From Microbacterium sp. Root553 (GTDB taxonomy: Bacteria; Actinomycetota; Actinomycetes; Actinomycetales; Microbacteriaceae), in the NCBI RefSeq assembly GCF_001426995.1, contig NZ_LMFY01000002.1:80846-144845 (forward strand): a stretch of 64,000 bases of DNA. Reading direction: 5' to 3'. The notes below the pieces were generated by a model, which searched no databases, was not told where the DNA came from, and saw only the letters and a list, made by a program, of their open reading frames with translations. How positions within the stretch are numbered: position 1 is the stretch's first letter; every line of letters begins with the position of its first letter. Made by a program: the position numbers and the translations under genes. Positions 36,908 to 46,296 of the stretch are shown in pieces.

Positions 36908-37567
36908 ATGGTTGACATCAACTCCAAGATTTCCAAGGGCATGCTGGGCACGAAGCTCGGTATGACCCAGGTGTGGAACGAGAACGGCAAGCTCGTTCCC
37001 GTCACCGTCATCGAGCTCGCCGCGAACGTGGTCACGCAGATCCGTACCCCCGAGAAGGACGGCTACAACGCCGTGCAGATCGCCTACGGTCAGATCGACC
37101 CGCGCAAGGTGAACAAGCCCCTGACCGCCCACTTCGAGGCTGCAGGCGTCACGCCTCGCCGTCACGTCACCGAGATCCGCACCGCGGATGCCGCTGACTA
37201 CTCGCTGGGCCAGGAGCTCACCGTCGACGGAACCTTCGAAGCAGGCCAGCTCGTCGACGTCGTCGGCACGAGCAAGGGCAAGGGCTTCGCCGGTGTCATG
37301 AAGCGTCACAACTTCAAGGGCGTCTCGGCGTCGCACGGTTCGCACCGCAACCACCGCAAGCCCGGCTCGATCGGCGCATCGTCGACCCCGAGCCGCGTCT
37401 TCAAGGGAATGCGCATGGCCGGCCGTATGGGTGGCGAGCGCGTGACCGTCCTCAACCTCACGGTGCACGCCGTCGACATCGAGAAGGGTCTGCTGCTCGT
37501 CAAGGGCGCCGTCCCCGGTGCTCGTGGCCGCATCGTCTACGTCCGCAACGCAGTGAAGGGTGCCTGA
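36908..37567 (+). CDS. rplC: 50S ribosomal protein L3
   Basis: 219 residues from ATG 36908. L3 is an early assembly protein whose loop reaches the peptidyl transferase centre. [13 protein letters not shown] at the N-terminus and the tract around [24 protein letters not shown], which includes the conserved loop, identify it. Second gene of the S10 operon; two bases separate its stop from rplD. Confidence 0.99.
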   Translation: MVDINSKISKGMLGTKLGMTQVWNENGKLVPVTVIELAANVVTQIRTPEKDGYNAVQIAYGQIDPRKVNKPLTAHFEAAGVTPRRHVTEIRTADAADYSLGQELTVDGTFEAGQLVDVVGTSKGKGFAGVMKRHNFKGVSASHGSHRNHRKPGSIGASSTPSRVFKGMRMAGRMGGERVTVLNLTVHAVDIEKGLLLVKGAVPGARGRIVYVRNAVKGA

Positions 37568-37569
37568 TC

Positions 37570-38232
37570 ATGGCTGACTCCACTCTCGCGCTTGACGTCC
37601 TCAAGGCAGACGGCAAGAAGGCTGGCTCGATCGAGCTTCCCGCCGAACTGTTCGACGCCAAGACGAACATCCCGCTCATCCACCAGGTCGTCGTCGCGCA
37701 GCTCGCGGCGGCTCGCCAGGGAACCCACTCGACCAAGCGTCGTGGTGAGGTCTCGGGTGCCGGCCGCAAGCCCTTCAAGCAGAAGGGCACGGGTAACGCC
37801 CGTCAGGGCTCCATCCGCGCGCCGCACATGACCGGTGGTGGAATCGTGCACGGCCCCAAGCCGCGCGACTACTCCCAGCGCACCCCCAAGAAGATGATCG
37901 CCGCCGCCCTCCGTGGTGCACTGAGCGATCGCTTCCGCGGGGACCGCATCCACGCCATCGAGTCCTTCGGCATCGACGGCACTCCTTCGACCAAGACCGC
38001 GGTGAACTTCCTCACCAACGTCGTCTCGTCGAAGAACGTGCTCGTCGTGATCGAGCGCAACGATGACGTGACGCTGAAGAGCATCCGCAACCTGTCGAAC
38101 CTGCACGTGCTGACGTTCGACCAGCTCAACGCCTACGACGTGCTCGTCTCCGACGACATCGTCTTCACCCAGGCCGCGCTCGAGGGCTTCATCGCCTCGA
38201 AGTCCGGCGCCAACCAGGAGGTCTCCGCATGA
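37570..38232 (+). CDS. rplD: 50S ribosomal protein L4
   Basis: 220 residues. L4 lines the nascent peptide tunnel through its extended loop (here [20 protein letters not shown], about residues 57-77), where macrolide resistance mutations occur in other species. In E. coli it also represses its own operon. Its stop overlaps the rplW start in an ATGA. Confidence 0.99.
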   Translation: MADSTLALDVLKADGKKAGSIELPAELFDAKTNIPLIHQVVVAQLAAARQGTHSTKRRGEVSGAGRKPFKQKGTGNARQGSIRAPHMTGGGIVHGPKPRDYSQRTPKKMIAAALRGALSDRFRGDRIHAIESFGIDGTPSTKTAVNFLTNVVSSKNVLVVIERNDDVTLKSIRNLSNLHVLTFDQLNAYDVLVSDDIVFTQAALEGFIASKSGANQEVSA

Positions 38233-38552
38233 GCGAGCAGGCATCTGTTCTCCAGACGGCCCTGAACAAGGACCCGCGCGACATCATCCTGAAGCCGGTC
38301 GTGTCCGAGAAGAGCTACGGGCTCATCGACGAGGGTAAGTACACCTTCCTCGTCGACCCGCGCGCTTCGAAGACCGAGATCAAGCTCGCCATCGAGAAGA
38401 TCTTCGGCGTCAAGGTCGCAGGGGTCAACACCCTCAACCGCGTCGGCAAGGCACGCCGCACCCGCTTCGGCACGGGCAAGCGCAAGGACACCAAGCGCGC
38501 CATCGTGACCCTGAAGTCGGGCACCATCGACATCTTCACGGCAATCGGCTGA
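38229..38552 (+). CDS. rplW: 50S ribosomal protein L23
   Basis: 107 residues. L23 sits at the tunnel exit and is a docking site for trigger factor and signal recognition particle. The [21 protein letters not shown] line is diagnostic. It overlaps rplD by four bases and ends 20 bases before rplB. Confidence 0.98.
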   Translation: MSEQASVLQTALNKDPRDIILKPVVSEKSYGLIDEGKYTFLVDPRASKTEIKLAIEKIFGVKVAGVNTLNRVGKARRTRFGTGKRKDTKRAIVTLKSGTIDIFTAIG

Positions 38553-38572
38553 TCCGGGGGATAAGGACAATC

Positions 38573-39412
38573 ATGGCTATTCGCAAGTACAAGCCCACGA
38601 CCCCGGGCCGTCGCGGCTCGTCGGTGGCTGACTTCGCCGAGATCACTCGATCGACGCCGGAGAAGTCGCTGCTGCGCCCGCTCTCGAAGACCGGTGGTCG
38701 CAACAACCAGGGACGTATCACGACCCGTCACATCGGTGGTGGCCACAAGCGCCAGTACCGCGTCATCGACTTCCGTCGCAATGACAAGGACGGCGTGGAC
38801 GCCAAGGTCGCTCACATCGAGTACGACCCCAACCGCACGGCACGCATCGCGCTGCTGCACTACTTCGACGGCGAGAAGCGCTACATCCTCGCGCCGGCGA
38901 AGCTGAAGCAGGGCGACGTCATCGAGTCGGGTGCAGGTGCCGACATCAAGCCGGGCAACAACCTCCCGCTGAAGAACATCCCGACGGGTACCGTCATCCA
39001 CGCGATCGAGCTCCGTCCCGGTGGCGGCGCGAAGATGGCACGTTCGGCCGGTGCATCCGTCCGTCTCGTCGCCAAGGATGGCAACTTCGCCCAGCTGCGT
39101 CTGCCCTCGGGCGAGATCCGCAACGTCGATGCGCGCTGCCGCGCGACCATCGGCGAGGTCGGAAACGCCGAGCAGTCGAACATCAACTGGGGCAAGGCCG
39201 GCCGCATGCGCTGGAAGGGCGTCCGCCCGACCGTCCGTGGTGTCGCGATGAACCCGGTCGACCACCCGCACGGTGGTGGTGAGGGCAAGACGTCCGGTGG
39301 ACGTCACCCCGTCTCCCCGTGGGGCCAGGCTGAGGGTCGCACCCGTCATGCCAACAAGGAAAGCGACAAGTACATCGTGCGTCGTCGTAACGCCGGCAAG
39401 AAGCGTAAGTAG
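38573..39412 (+). CDS. rplB: 50S ribosomal protein L2
   Basis: 279 residues. L2 is needed for subunit association and peptidyl transferase activity. The N-terminal [19 protein letters not shown] and the C-terminal [20 protein letters not shown], which contains the conserved His near the active centre, are intact. A GGGGATAAGGAC ribosome-binding region precedes it. Confidence 0.99.
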   Translation: MAIRKYKPTTPGRRGSSVADFAEITRSTPEKSLLRPLSKTGGRNNQGRITTRHIGGGHKRQYRVIDFRRNDKDGVDAKVAHIEYDPNRTARIALLHYFDGEKRYILAPAKLKQGDVIESGAGADIKPGNNLPLKNIPTGTVIHAIELRPGGGAKMARSAGASVRLVAKDGNFAQLRLPSGEIRNVDARCRATIGEVGNAEQSNINWGKAGRMRWKGVRPTVRGVAMNPVDHPHGGGEGKTSGGRHPVSPWGQAEGRTRHANKESDKYIVRRRNAGKKRK

Positions 39413-39424
39413 GAGTAAGAGAAG

Positions 39425-39706
39425 ATGCCTCGCAGTCTTAAGAAGGGCCCCTTCGTCGACGATCACCTGCTTCGCAAGGTGGTCGTGCAGAACGAAGCCG
39501 GCACCAAGAACGTCATCAAGACCTGGTCTCGCCGGTCCATGATCATCCCGGCCATGCTGGGTCACACGATCGCGGTCCACGACGGTCGCAAGCACATCCC
39601 CGTGTTTGTCTCCGAGACCATGGTCGGTCACAAGCTGGGCGAGTTCGCGCCCACCCGCACCTTCCGCGGCCACGAGAAGGACGACAAGAAGGGACGGCGT
39701 CGCTGA
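39425..39706 (+). CDS. rpsS: 30S ribosomal protein S19
   Basis: 93 residues, standard length. S19 lies in the 30S head and contacts S13 and the A-site finger. [16 protein letters not shown] and the C-terminal [10 protein letters not shown] are characteristic. The stop codon shares a base with the rplV start. Confidence 0.99.
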   Translation: MPRSLKKGPFVDDHLLRKVVVQNEAGTKNVIKTWSRRSMIIPAMLGHTIAVHDGRKHIPVFVSETMVGHKLGEFAPTRTFRGHEKDDKKGRRR

Positions 39707-40104
39707 TGGTCGAATCGATCGCACGCGTGCGACACATCCGTGTGACCCCTCAGAAGGCTCGTCGTGTCGTCGCGCTCATCAAGGGCAAGCAGGCTCAGGA
39801 GGCTCTCGCCATCCTGAAGTTCGCGCAGCAGAGCGCCAGTGAGCCGATCTACAAGCTTGTCGCGTCGGCCATGGCCAACGCGCAGGTCAAGGCGGATCGC
39901 GACGGAGAGTTCCTCGACGAGCAGGACCTGTACGTGGCTAACGCCTACGTCGACGAGGGCACGACGCTCAAGCGTTTCCAGCCCCGTGCACAGGGTCGCG
40001 CTTTCCAGATCAAGAAGCGCACGAGCCACATCACGGTCGTGCTCTCGACGCCGGAGGCGGCCCCGGCCGCCAAGGGCGACAGCAACAAGAAGGCGAGCAA
40101 GTAA
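39706..40104 (+). CDS. rplV: 50S ribosomal protein L22
   Basis: 132 residues; the L22 core (about 110 residues) with its tunnel hairpin ([22 protein letters not shown]) plus a short Ala/Lys tail ending KKASK. L22 binds all domains of 23S rRNA and narrows the exit tunnel. One-base overlaps with rpsS and rpsC. Confidence 0.99.
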   Translation: MVESIARVRHIRVTPQKARRVVALIKGKQAQEALAILKFAQQSASEPIYKLVASAMANAQVKADRDGEFLDEQDLYVANAYVDEGTTLKRFQPRAQGRAFQIKKRTSHITVVLSTPEAAPAAKGDSNKKASK

Positions 40105-40859
40105 TGGGACAGAAGGTAAACCCGTACGGCTTCCGTCTCGGCATCACCACGGACCACGTGTCGCGCTGGTTCTCGGACTCGACGAAGCCCGGTCAGCGTT
40201 ACGCCGACTACGTCGCCGAGGACATCAAGATCCGCAACCTGCTGAAGACGCAGCTCGACCGCGCCGGTGTCTCGAACATCGAGATCGAGCGCACCCGTGA
40301 CCGCGTCCGCGTCGACATCCACACCGCCCGTCCGGGCATCGTGATCGGTCGTCGTGGAGCCGAGGCCGAGCGCATCCGTGGCGACCTCGAGAAGCTCTCG
40401 GGCAAGCAGATCCAGCTGAACATCCTCGAGGTCAAGAACCCCGAGGCCGACGCTCAGCTCGTCGCACAGGGTATCGCCGAGCAGCTCTCTGCTCGTGTGG
40501 CGTTCCGTCGTGCGATGCGCAAGGGTCTCCAGGGCGCGCAGCGCGCTGGCGCCAAGGGCATCCGCATCCAGGTCTCCGGCCGTCTCGGCGGCGCCGAGAT
40601 GAGCCGTTCGGAGTTCTACCGCGAGGGTCGTGTGCCGCTGCACACGCTGCGCGCGAACATCGACTACGGCTTCTACGAGGCCAAGACCACCTTCGGCCGC
40701 ATCGGCGTGAAGGTCTGGATCTACAAGGGCGACCTGACGGCGAAGGAGCTCGCTCGCGAGCAGGCCAACGCTCCCAAGGCTCGTCGTGATGACCGTGGTG
40801 GCGACCGTCGTCGTGCACCGCGCAACGAGGCACCCGTCGCAGAAGGAGCGTCTGCCTGA
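40104..40859 (+). CDS. rpsC: 30S ribosomal protein S3
   Basis: 251 residues. The type-2 KH domain ([18 protein letters not shown]) and the C-terminal S3 domain are complete. S3 is at the mRNA entry site and helps unwind mRNA. A C-terminal Arg/Asp-rich tail of about 30 residues ([18 protein letters not shown]) extends beyond the usual end. One-base overlaps on both sides. Confidence 0.99.
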   Translation: MGQKVNPYGFRLGITTDHVSRWFSDSTKPGQRYADYVAEDIKIRNLLKTQLDRAGVSNIEIERTRDRVRVDIHTARPGIVIGRRGAEAERIRGDLEKLSGKQIQLNILEVKNPEADAQLVAQGIAEQLSARVAFRRAMRKGLQGAQRAGAKGIRIQVSGRLGGAEMSRSEFYREGRVPLHTLRANIDYGFYEAKTTFGRIGVKVWIYKGDLTAKELAREQANAPKARRDDRGGDRRRAPRNEAPVAEGASA

Positions 40860-41278
40860 TGCTTATTCCCCGCAAGGTCAAGTTCCGTAAGCAGCACCAC
40901 CCCGGCCGCAGTGGCCAGGCGACCGGTGGCACGAAGGTCTCCTTCGGCGAGTACGGCATCCAGGCGCTCACGCCTGCCTACGTGACGAACCGTCAGATCG
41001 AGTCCGCTCGTATCGCGGTCACGCGTCACATCAAGCGTGGCGGCAAGGTGTGGATCAACATCTACCCCGACCGTCCCCTCACGAAGAAGCCTGCCGAGAC
41101 CCGAATGGGTTCCGGTAAGGGTTCGCCGGAGTGGTGGGTCGCCAACGTCAAGCCGGGTCGCGTCCTCTTCGAGGTCGCCGGTGTGAGCGAGGAACTCGCT
41201 CGCGAGGCACTGACCCGTGCAATTCACAAGCTGCCGTTGAAGGCACGCATCATCAAGCGCGAGGAGGGCGACGCGTAA
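40859..41278 (+). CDS. rplP: 50S ribosomal protein L16
   Basis: 139 residues, standard. L16 sits at the A-site side of the peptidyl transferase centre. [16 protein letters not shown] and [15 protein letters not shown], which holds the conserved Arg hydroxylation region in some bacteria, are clear. One-base overlaps with rpsC and rpmC. Confidence 0.99.
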   Translation: MLIPRKVKFRKQHHPGRSGQATGGTKVSFGEYGIQALTPAYVTNRQIESARIAVTRHIKRGGKVWINIYPDRPLTKKPAETRMGSGKGSPEWWVANVKPGRVLFEVAGVSEELAREALTRAIHKLPLKARIIKREEGDA

Positions 41279-41595
41279 TGGCGATCGGCACCAAGGAGCT
41301 CGCTCCGGCAGAGCTCGACACGTTCGAAGACCAGCGCCTCGTCGAGGAGCTGCGTAAGGCCAAGGAGGAGCTGTTCAACCTCCGTTTCCAGTCGGCCACC
41401 GGCCAGCTGGAGAGCCACGGCCGCATCCGCGCGGTCAAGCGCGACATCGCGCGCCTGTACACCGTGATCCGCGAACGTGAGCTGGGCATCCGTGCGACGC
41501 CCGCTCCGGTCGAGGCTCCGGCCAAGAAGGCGACCAAGTCGAAGGCGAAGAAGGCGGACTCCGCCGACGACGCCGTGAAGGAAGAGGCTGAGTGA
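41278..41595 (+). CDS. rpmC: 50S ribosomal protein L29 with C-terminal tail
   Basis: 105 residues, against about 65 for the family. The two-helix L29 core ([20 protein letters not shown]) is at residues 8-70. It is followed by an extra Lys/Ala/Glu-rich tail of about 35 residues ([19 protein letters not shown]). L29 borders the tunnel exit beside L23. The start ATG 41278 overlaps the rplP stop. Confidence 0.98.
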   Translation: MAIGTKELAPAELDTFEDQRLVEELRKAKEELFNLRFQSATGQLESHGRIRAVKRDIARLYTVIRERELGIRATPAPVEAPAKKATKSKAKKADSADDAVKEEAE

Positions 41596-41927
41596 TGGCC
41601 ACCAAGAAGGAAGCGACTGTGGAGACGCAGGCCGCAGGGCACGAGTCGGCTGCACACGACGTGCGCGACTCCGCGGCTCGCGGTTACCGCAAGACCCGTC
41701 GCGGCTACGTCGTCAGCGACAAGATGGACAAGACCATCGTGGTCGAGGTCGAGGACCGCGTGAAGCACCCGCTTTACGGCAAGGTCATCCGCCGCACCTC
41801 GAAGGTCAAGGCGCACGATGAGGCGAACTCCGCCGGCATCGGCGACCTCGTCCTGATCAACGAGACCCGCCCGCTGAGCGCCACGAAGCGCTGGCGTCTG
41901 GTGGAGATTCTGGAGAAGGCCAAGTGA
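41595..41927 (+). CDS. rpsQ: 30S ribosomal protein S17
   Basis: 110 residues from ATG 41595; the adjacent GTG at 41592 is less likely. The OB-fold core runs from about residue 32 ([20 protein letters not shown]) and is preceded by a 30-residue extension. S17 is a primary 16S-binding protein. It overlaps rpmC by one base and rplN by four. Confidence 0.98.
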   Translation: MATKKEATVETQAAGHESAAHDVRDSAARGYRKTRRGYVVSDKMDKTIVVEVEDRVKHPLYGKVIRRTSKVKAHDEANSAGIGDLVLINETRPLSATKRWRLVEILEKAK

Positions 41928-42292
41928 TCCAGCAGGAATCGCGCCTCAAGGTCGCCGACAACACCGGCGCCAAGGAGCTGCTCACGATTCGCGTGCTCGG
42001 CGGCTCGAAGCGTCGTTACGCCGGTCTCGGCGACACGATCGTCGCGACCGTCAAGGACGCGATCCCGGGCGGAAACGTCAAGAAGGGCGATGTGGTCAAG
42101 GCCGTCATCGTCCGCACGGTCAAGTCCACGCGCCGTCCCGACGGCTCGTACATCAAGTTCGACGAGAACGCCGCCGTCATCCTGAAGAACGACGGGGAGC
42201 CCCGCGGCACCCGTATCTTCGGACCGGTCGGTCGCGAGCTTCGTGACAAGAAGTTCATGAAGATCGTCTCGCTGGCGCCGGAGGTTATTTAA
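41924..42292 (+). CDS. rplN: 50S ribosomal protein L14
   Basis: 122 residues from a GTG, standard length. L14 forms an intersubunit bridge with 16S rRNA helix 14 and is the docking site of RsfS. The [19 protein letters not shown] opening is diagnostic. First gene of the spc-type block; four-base overlap with rpsQ. Confidence 0.99.
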   Translation: MIQQESRLKVADNTGAKELLTIRVLGGSKRRYAGLGDTIVATVKDAIPGGNVKKGDVVKAVIVRTVKSTRRPDGSYIKFDENAAVILKNDGEPRGTRIFGPVGRELRDKKFMKIVSLAPEVI

Positions 42293-42295
42293 GTC

Positions 42296-42655
42296 ATGGC
42301 GAAGATCAAGAAGGGTGACCTGGTTCAGGTCATCACCGGAGCGACGCAGGAGCGTGGCGGAGATCGCGGCAAGCAGGGCAAGGTCCTCGAGATCCTGTCC
42401 GACAAGAACCGCGTCATCGTCGAAGGCGTGAACTACGTCACCAAGCACACGCGCGTCGGACAGACGCAGCGTGGCACCAAGACGGGCGGTCTCGAGACTG
42501 TCGAGGCGTCCATCCACATCTCGAACGTCGCACTCGTCGACCCTTCGACCAAGAAGCCGACCAAGGTCGGCCACCGGGTCGAGGAGCAGACCAAGGACGG
42601 CGTCAAGCGCACCGTCCGCGTGCGGTACGCGAAGAAGTCAGGTAAGGACCTCTGA
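42296..42655 (+). CDS. rplX: 50S ribosomal protein L24
   Basis: 119 residues, slightly longer than the usual 103. The KOW motif ([24 protein letters not shown]) is at the N-terminus. L24 initiates 50S assembly and lies by the tunnel exit. Its stop overlaps the rplE start by one base. Confidence 0.98.
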   Translation: MAKIKKGDLVQVITGATQERGGDRGKQGKVLEILSDKNRVIVEGVNYVTKHTRVGQTQRGTKTGGLETVEASIHISNVALVDPSTKKPTKVGHRVEEQTKDGVKRTVRVRYAKKSGKDL

Positions 42656-43245
42656 TGGCAACCACCGACGCTGCGGTGGCTGGCAAGATCCAGCCCCGCC
42701 TGAAGGCGAAGTACAACTCCGAGATCAAGAAGGCCCTGCAGGAGGAGTTCGGCTACGCGAACGTCATGCAGATCCCCGGACTGGTCAAGGTCGTCGTGAA
42801 CACCGGTGTCGGCGAGGCAGCTCGCGACAGCAAGGTGATCGATGGCGCGGTCGAGGATCTCACCAAGATCACCGGCCAGAAGCCGATCGTGACCAAGGCT
42901 CGCAAGTCGATCGCGCAGTTCAAGCTGCGTGAGGGACAGGCGATCGGCGCGCACGTCACCCTCCGCGGTGACCGCGCGTGGGAGTTCATCGACCGTCTCG
43001 TCTCGCTCGCTCTGCCCCGCATCCGCGACTTCCGCGGTCTCTCGGGCAAGCAGTTCGACGGAAACGGCAACTACACCTTCGGTCTCCAGGAGCAGAGCGT
43101 GTTCCACGAGATCGATCAGGACAAGATCGACCGGGTTCGCGGTTTCGACATCACCGTCGTCACCACCGCGAAGACGGACGATGAAGGTCGCGCGCTTCTG
43201 CGTCACCTCGGCTTCCCCTTCCGTACGGAAGACGCCAAGGCGTAA
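42655..43245 (+). CDS. rplE: 50S ribosomal protein L5
   Basis: 196 residues. L5 binds 5S rRNA and contacts the P-site t[21 protein letters not shown] and the [15 protein letters not shown] line identify it. It is followed by a hairpin and a promoter-like sequence instead of the S14 gene often found here. Confidence 0.98.
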   Translation: MATTDAAVAGKIQPRLKAKYNSEIKKALQEEFGYANVMQIPGLVKVVVNTGVGEAARDSKVIDGAVEDLTKITGQKPIVTKARKSIAQFKLREGQAIGAHVTLRGDRAWEFIDRLVSLALPRIRDFRGLSGKQFDGNGNYTFGLQEQSVFHEIDQDKIDRVRGFDITVVTTAKTDDEGRALLRHLGFPFRTEDAKA

Positions 43246-43252
43246 GCAGGTT

Positions 43253-43281
43253 TCGGGCGGGGCGCACAGCGCCCCGCCCGA
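43253..43281 (+). terminator. Hairpin between rplE and rpsH
   Basis: A perfect 13-bp stem with an ACA loop (43253-43265 and 43269-43281). No T-run follows. It divides the spc block, and a promoter-like TACAAT follows within six bases. Confidence 0.65.
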
Positions 43282-43286
43282 TCCCG

Positions 43287-43292
43287 TACAAT
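43287..43292 (+). promoter_or_regulatory. Possible promoter -10 for the rpsH segment
   Basis: TACAAT at 43287-43292 directly follows the hairpin. The -35 position falls in the hairpin stem. It could restart transcription for rpsH and the genes behind it. Confidence 0.45.
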
Positions 43293-43366
43293 TGAAGATT
43301 GCGTGTCATCGCAGGCCGTCTGTCGTGTAACGGCAGCCGGAACCTCATGAACAAAGGAAAACAACA

Positions 43367-43765
43367 ATGACAATGACAGACCCGGTCGCAGATCTGCTGA
43401 CCCGTCTGCGCAACGCGAACTCGGCGCATCACGATTCCGTGACCCTGCCGTCGAGCAAGCTCAAGACGCACATCGCCGAGATCCTCCAGCAGGAGGGCTA
43501 CATCGCCGGATGGGAGACGACTGACGCACGCGTCGGCTCGAACCTCACCCTCCAGCTGAAGTACGGCCCCAACCGCGAGCGGTCGATCGCGGGCATCAAG
43601 CGCGTGTCGAAGCCCGGCCTCCGCGTGTACGCGAAGTCCACCGAGCTGCCCCGTGTCCTCGGCGGCCTCGGCGTGGCCATCCTGTCCACCTCCTCCGGTC
43701 TTCTCACCGACCGTCAGGCAGAGCAGAAGGGCGTGGGCGGAGAAGTTCTCGCCTACGTGTGGTAA
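43367..43765 (+). CDS. rpsH: 30S ribosomal protein S8
   Basis: 132 residues. S8 binds the central domain of 16S rRNA and in E. coli represses the spc operon. [16 protein letters not shown] and the C-terminal [19 protein letters not shown] are standard. An AAAGGAAAA ribosome-binding region precedes it. Six bases separate it from rplF. Confidence 0.99.
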   Translation: MTMTDPVADLLTRLRNANSAHHDSVTLPSSKLKTHIAEILQQEGYIAGWETTDARVGSNLTLQLKYGPNRERSIAGIKRVSKPGLRVYAKSTELPRVLGGLGVAILSTSSGLLTDRQAEQKGVGGEVLAYVW

Positions 43766-43771
43766 TCGAAA

Positions 43772-44308
43772 ATGTCGCGTATTGGACGACTTCCCATCGA
43801 CGTTCCCGCGGGCGTGACCATCTCGGTCGACGGCCGTGAGGTCGCGGTGAAGGGCCCCAAGGGTGAGCTCACCCTGACGGTCGCCAAGCCCATCGAGGTC
43901 GCGGTCGAGGAGAACCAGGTTCTGGTCTCCCGTCCCGACGACGAGCGCGAGTCGCGGTCGCTTCACGGCCTGACCCGCACGCTCATCAACAACAACATCA
44001 TCGGCGTGACCCAGGGCTACACCAAGGGTCTCGAGGTCGTCGGAACCGGTTACCGCGTGGCGCAGAAGGGCAGCTCGGTCGAGTTCGCCCTCGGCTTCTC
44101 GCACCCGGTCCTCATCGACCCGCCCGCCGGCATCACGCTCACGGTGGAGGGCAACAACAAGCTCACCGTCAGCGGAATCGACAAGCAGGCTGTCGGCGAG
44201 GCAGCTGCGAACATCCGCAAGATCCGCAAGCCCGAGCCGTACAAGGGCAAGGGCGTGCGCTACGCCGGCGAGATCGTGCGTCGCAAGGCCGGAAAGAGTG
44301 GTAAGTAA
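43772..44308 (+). CDS. rplF: 50S ribosomal protein L6
   Basis: 178 residues, standard. Two copies of the L6 fold; [15 protein letters not shown] at the start and the C-terminal [15 protein letters not shown] motif that contacts the sarcin-ricin region. Part of the factor-binding site of the large subunit. Two bases before rplR. Confidence 0.99.
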   Translation: MSRIGRLPIDVPAGVTISVDGREVAVKGPKGELTLTVAKPIEVAVEENQVLVSRPDDERESRSLHGLTRTLINNNIIGVTQGYTKGLEVVGTGYRVAQKGSSVEFALGFSHPVLIDPPAGITLTVEGNNKLTVSGIDKQAVGEAAANIRKIRKPEPYKGKGVRYAGEIVRRKAGKSGK

Positions 44309-44310
44309 CC

Positions 44311-44670
44311 ATGGCTCTCAAGTCAAAGTCTGACGCCCGCGCGCGTCGTCACGCCCGCCTTCGCAAGAAGGTCGTCGGCACCGAGGTGCGTCCGCGCCTC
44401 GTCGTCAACCGTTCGGCTCGCCACGTCTTCGTGCAGCTTGTCGACGACAGCAAGGGTCACACCGTTGCGTCGGCTTCGACGCTCGAGACCGACCTGCGCT
44501 CGCTCGAGGGTGACAAGACCGCCAAGGCCCGCAAGGTCGGCGAGCTTCTCGCCGAGCGCGCGAAGGCCGCTGGCGTTTCCGAGGCAGTGTTCGACCGTGG
44601 CGGCAACCGCTACGCCGGTCGTGTCGCCGCCATCGCCGACGGCGCCCGCGAAGGGGGTCTGGCACTGTGA
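44311..44670 (+). CDS. rplR: 50S ribosomal protein L18
   Basis: 119 residues, standard. L18 binds 5S r[23 protein letters not shown] and the C-terminal [20 protein letters not shown] are diagnostic. Its stop overlaps the GTG of rpsE. Confidence 0.99.
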   Translation: MALKSKSDARARRHARLRKKVVGTEVRPRLVVNRSARHVFVQLVDDSKGHTVASASTLETDLRSLEGDKTAKARKVGELLAERAKAAGVSEAVFDRGGNRYAGRVAAIADGAREGGLAL

Positions 44671-45383
44671 GTGACAACAAGGAGAACGAAGTGACCGAAA
44701 CGGCTGCTGCCGCTCCCGAGACGGCTCCTGTCGTCTCTGAGACGGCCGCCGGCACGACCCAGGCCGAGCCTGCCCGCGAGGGCCGCCGCGGTGGCGGTCG
44801 CGATCGCAACCAGGGTGGCGGTCGTGACCGCAACTCGCGCGACCGCGGCGACAACCAGTTCCTGGAGCGCGTCGTCACCATCAACCGCGTCTCGAAGGTC
44901 GTGAAGGGTGGTCGTCGCTTCAGCTTCACCGCTCTCGTGGTCGTCGGCGACGGCAACGGCCTGGTCGGCGTCGGCTACGGCAAGGCTCGTGAGGTCCCTC
45001 TGGCCATCCAGAAGGGCATCGAAGAGGCCAAGCGCAACTTCTTCCGCGTTCCGCGCGTCGGAAGCACCATCCCGCACCCCGTGCAGGGTGAGGCCGCAGC
45101 AGGCGTCGTCCTGCTCCGTCCGGCCGCTGCCGGTACTGGCGTCATCGCCGGTGGTCCGGTCCGCGCCGTGCTCGAGTGCGCCGGTATCCACGACGTGCTG
45201 TCGAAGTCGCTCGGTTCGTCGAACACGATCAACATCGTGCACGCCACGGTGACCGCCCTGAAGCAGCTCGAGGAGCCCCGTGCGGTCGCCGCACGTCGTG
45301 GCCTCGAGTTCGACCAGGTCGCACCCGCGCGTCTCGTCCGTGCGGAGGCTGACGCCATCGCCGCACAGAAGGTAGGTGCCTGA
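44667..45383 (+). CDS. rpsE: 30S ribosomal protein S5 with long N-terminal extension
   Basis: 238 residues from a GTG overlapping rplR by four bases; the family core is about 165. The core starts near residue 67 ([19 protein letters not shown]) and is complete, including the GYGKAREVP loop. The first 66 residues are an acidic Glu/Ala/Thr stretch, then an Arg/Gly/Asp stretch ([18 protein letters not shown]) like an RGG box. S5 affects decoding accuracy and mRNA unwinding. A shorter product from an internal start cannot be excluded, but no better start is seen. Confidence 0.97.
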   Translation: MSDNKENEVTETAAAAPETAPVVSETAAGTTQAEPAREGRRGGGRDRNQGGGRDRNSRDRGDNQFLERVVTINRVSKVVKGGRRFSFTALVVVGDGNGLVGVGYGKAREVPLAIQKGIEEAKRNFFRVPRVGSTIPHPVQGEAAAGVVLLRPAAAGTGVIAGGPVRAVLECAGIHDVLSKSLGSSNTINIVHATVTALKQLEEPRAVAARRGLEFDQVAPARLVRAEADAIAAQKVGA

Positions 45384-45568
45384 TGGCTGCGCGCCTGAAG
45401 GTCACGCAGGTCAAGTCCAAGGTGAGCGAGAAGCAGAACCAGCGTGACACGCTGCGCAGCCTCGGTCTGAAGCGCATCGGTGACAGCACCGTGCGCCCCG
45501 ACGACGCGCAGACGCGCGGTTACGTCAAGACCGTCGCCCACCTCGTCAAGGTTGAGGAGATCGACTAA
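45383..45568 (+). CDS. rpmD: 50S ribosomal protein L30
   Basis: 61 residues, standard for the bacterial short form ([20 protein letters not shown]). One-base overlaps with rpsE and rplO. Confidence 0.98.
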   Translation: MAARLKVTQVKSKVSEKQNQRDTLRSLGLKRIGDSTVRPDDAQTRGYVKTVAHLVKVEEID

Positions 45569-46194
45569 TGGCTGAGAAGAACGAAGCCGAAGGCGCCGAG
45601 AAGGCCCCGAAGAAGGCTGCCGCTCCCAAGGCCGCAGCCGCCAAGAAGCCCGCCGCCAAGAAGGCACCGGCCAAGGCGTCCGACGCCAAGGCCGACGCCG
45701 TCTCGAAGCCGGCTGCCAAGAAGGCTGCGCCGAAGAAGGATGCTCCGGCATCCCGCCCCGGCGTGCTGAAGGTCCACCACCTGCGTCCGGTCCCCGGATC
45801 CAACACCGCGAAGACCCGTGTCGGTCGCGGTGAGGGCTCCAAGGGCAAGACGGCGGGTCGCGGTACCAAGGGCACCAAGGCTCGCAACACCGTTCGCGTC
45901 GGCTTCGAGGGTGGGCAGATGCCTCTGCACATGCGCACCCCGAAGCTGCGCGGGTTCAAGAACCCGTTCCGCGTGGAGTACCAGGTCGTGAACCTGGAGA
46001 AGCTCGCGGAGCTGTACCCCTCCGGTGGCGATGTCACCATCAGCGACCTGGTCGCCAAGGGTGCCGTTCGCAAGAACGAGAAGGTCAAGGTTCTCGGAGA
46101 CGGCGACATCGCCGTCAAGCTCACCGTCGCGGTCGACAAGGTCTCGGGTTCTGCCGAGCAGAAGATCGTGGCAGCAGGCGGATCCGTCAAGTAA
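45568..46194 (+). CDS. rplO: 50S ribosomal protein L15 with histone H1-like N-terminal extension
   Basis: 208 residues, against about 146 usually. The L15 core begins near residue 63 ([20 protein letters not shown]) and is complete. Residues 1-60 are almost only Ala, Lys, Pro, Glu and Asp, with [22 protein letters not shown] runs like histone H1 tails or actinobacterial nucleoid proteins. The start is fixed by the one-base overlap with rpmD, so the extension is real coding sequence. L15 is a late 50S assembly protein; the tail could bind rRNA or DNA. Confidence 0.96.
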   Translation: MAEKNEAEGAEKAPKKAAAPKAAAAKKPAAKKAPAKASDAKADAVSKPAAKKAAPKKDAPASRPGVLKVHHLRPVPGSNTAKTRVGRGEGSKGKTAGRGTKGTKARNTVRVGFEGGQMPLHMRTPKLRGFKNPFRVEYQVVNLEKLAELYPSGGDVTISDLVAKGAVRKNEKVKVLGDGDIAVKLTVAVDKVSGSAEQKIVAAGGSVK

Positions 46195-46205
46195 CCACTT
46201 CATGA

Positions 46206-46236
46206 GAGGGGTCGGAGATTCTCCGGCCCCTCTTAT
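46206..46236 (+). terminator. Terminator-like hairpin between rplO and secY
   Basis: A 12-bp stem with one G-U pair (46206-46217 and 46221-46232) followed by TTAT. A TAGCCT hexamer (46241-46246) and a small hairpin (46256-46274) follow, so secY may have its own promoter and a structured leader. Confidence 0.6.
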
Positions 46237-46296
46237 GGGTTAGCCTGTTCTTTCAGCCGTCCCTCAGGGACGGCAACCTTTTCAGGAGGAACGTCC

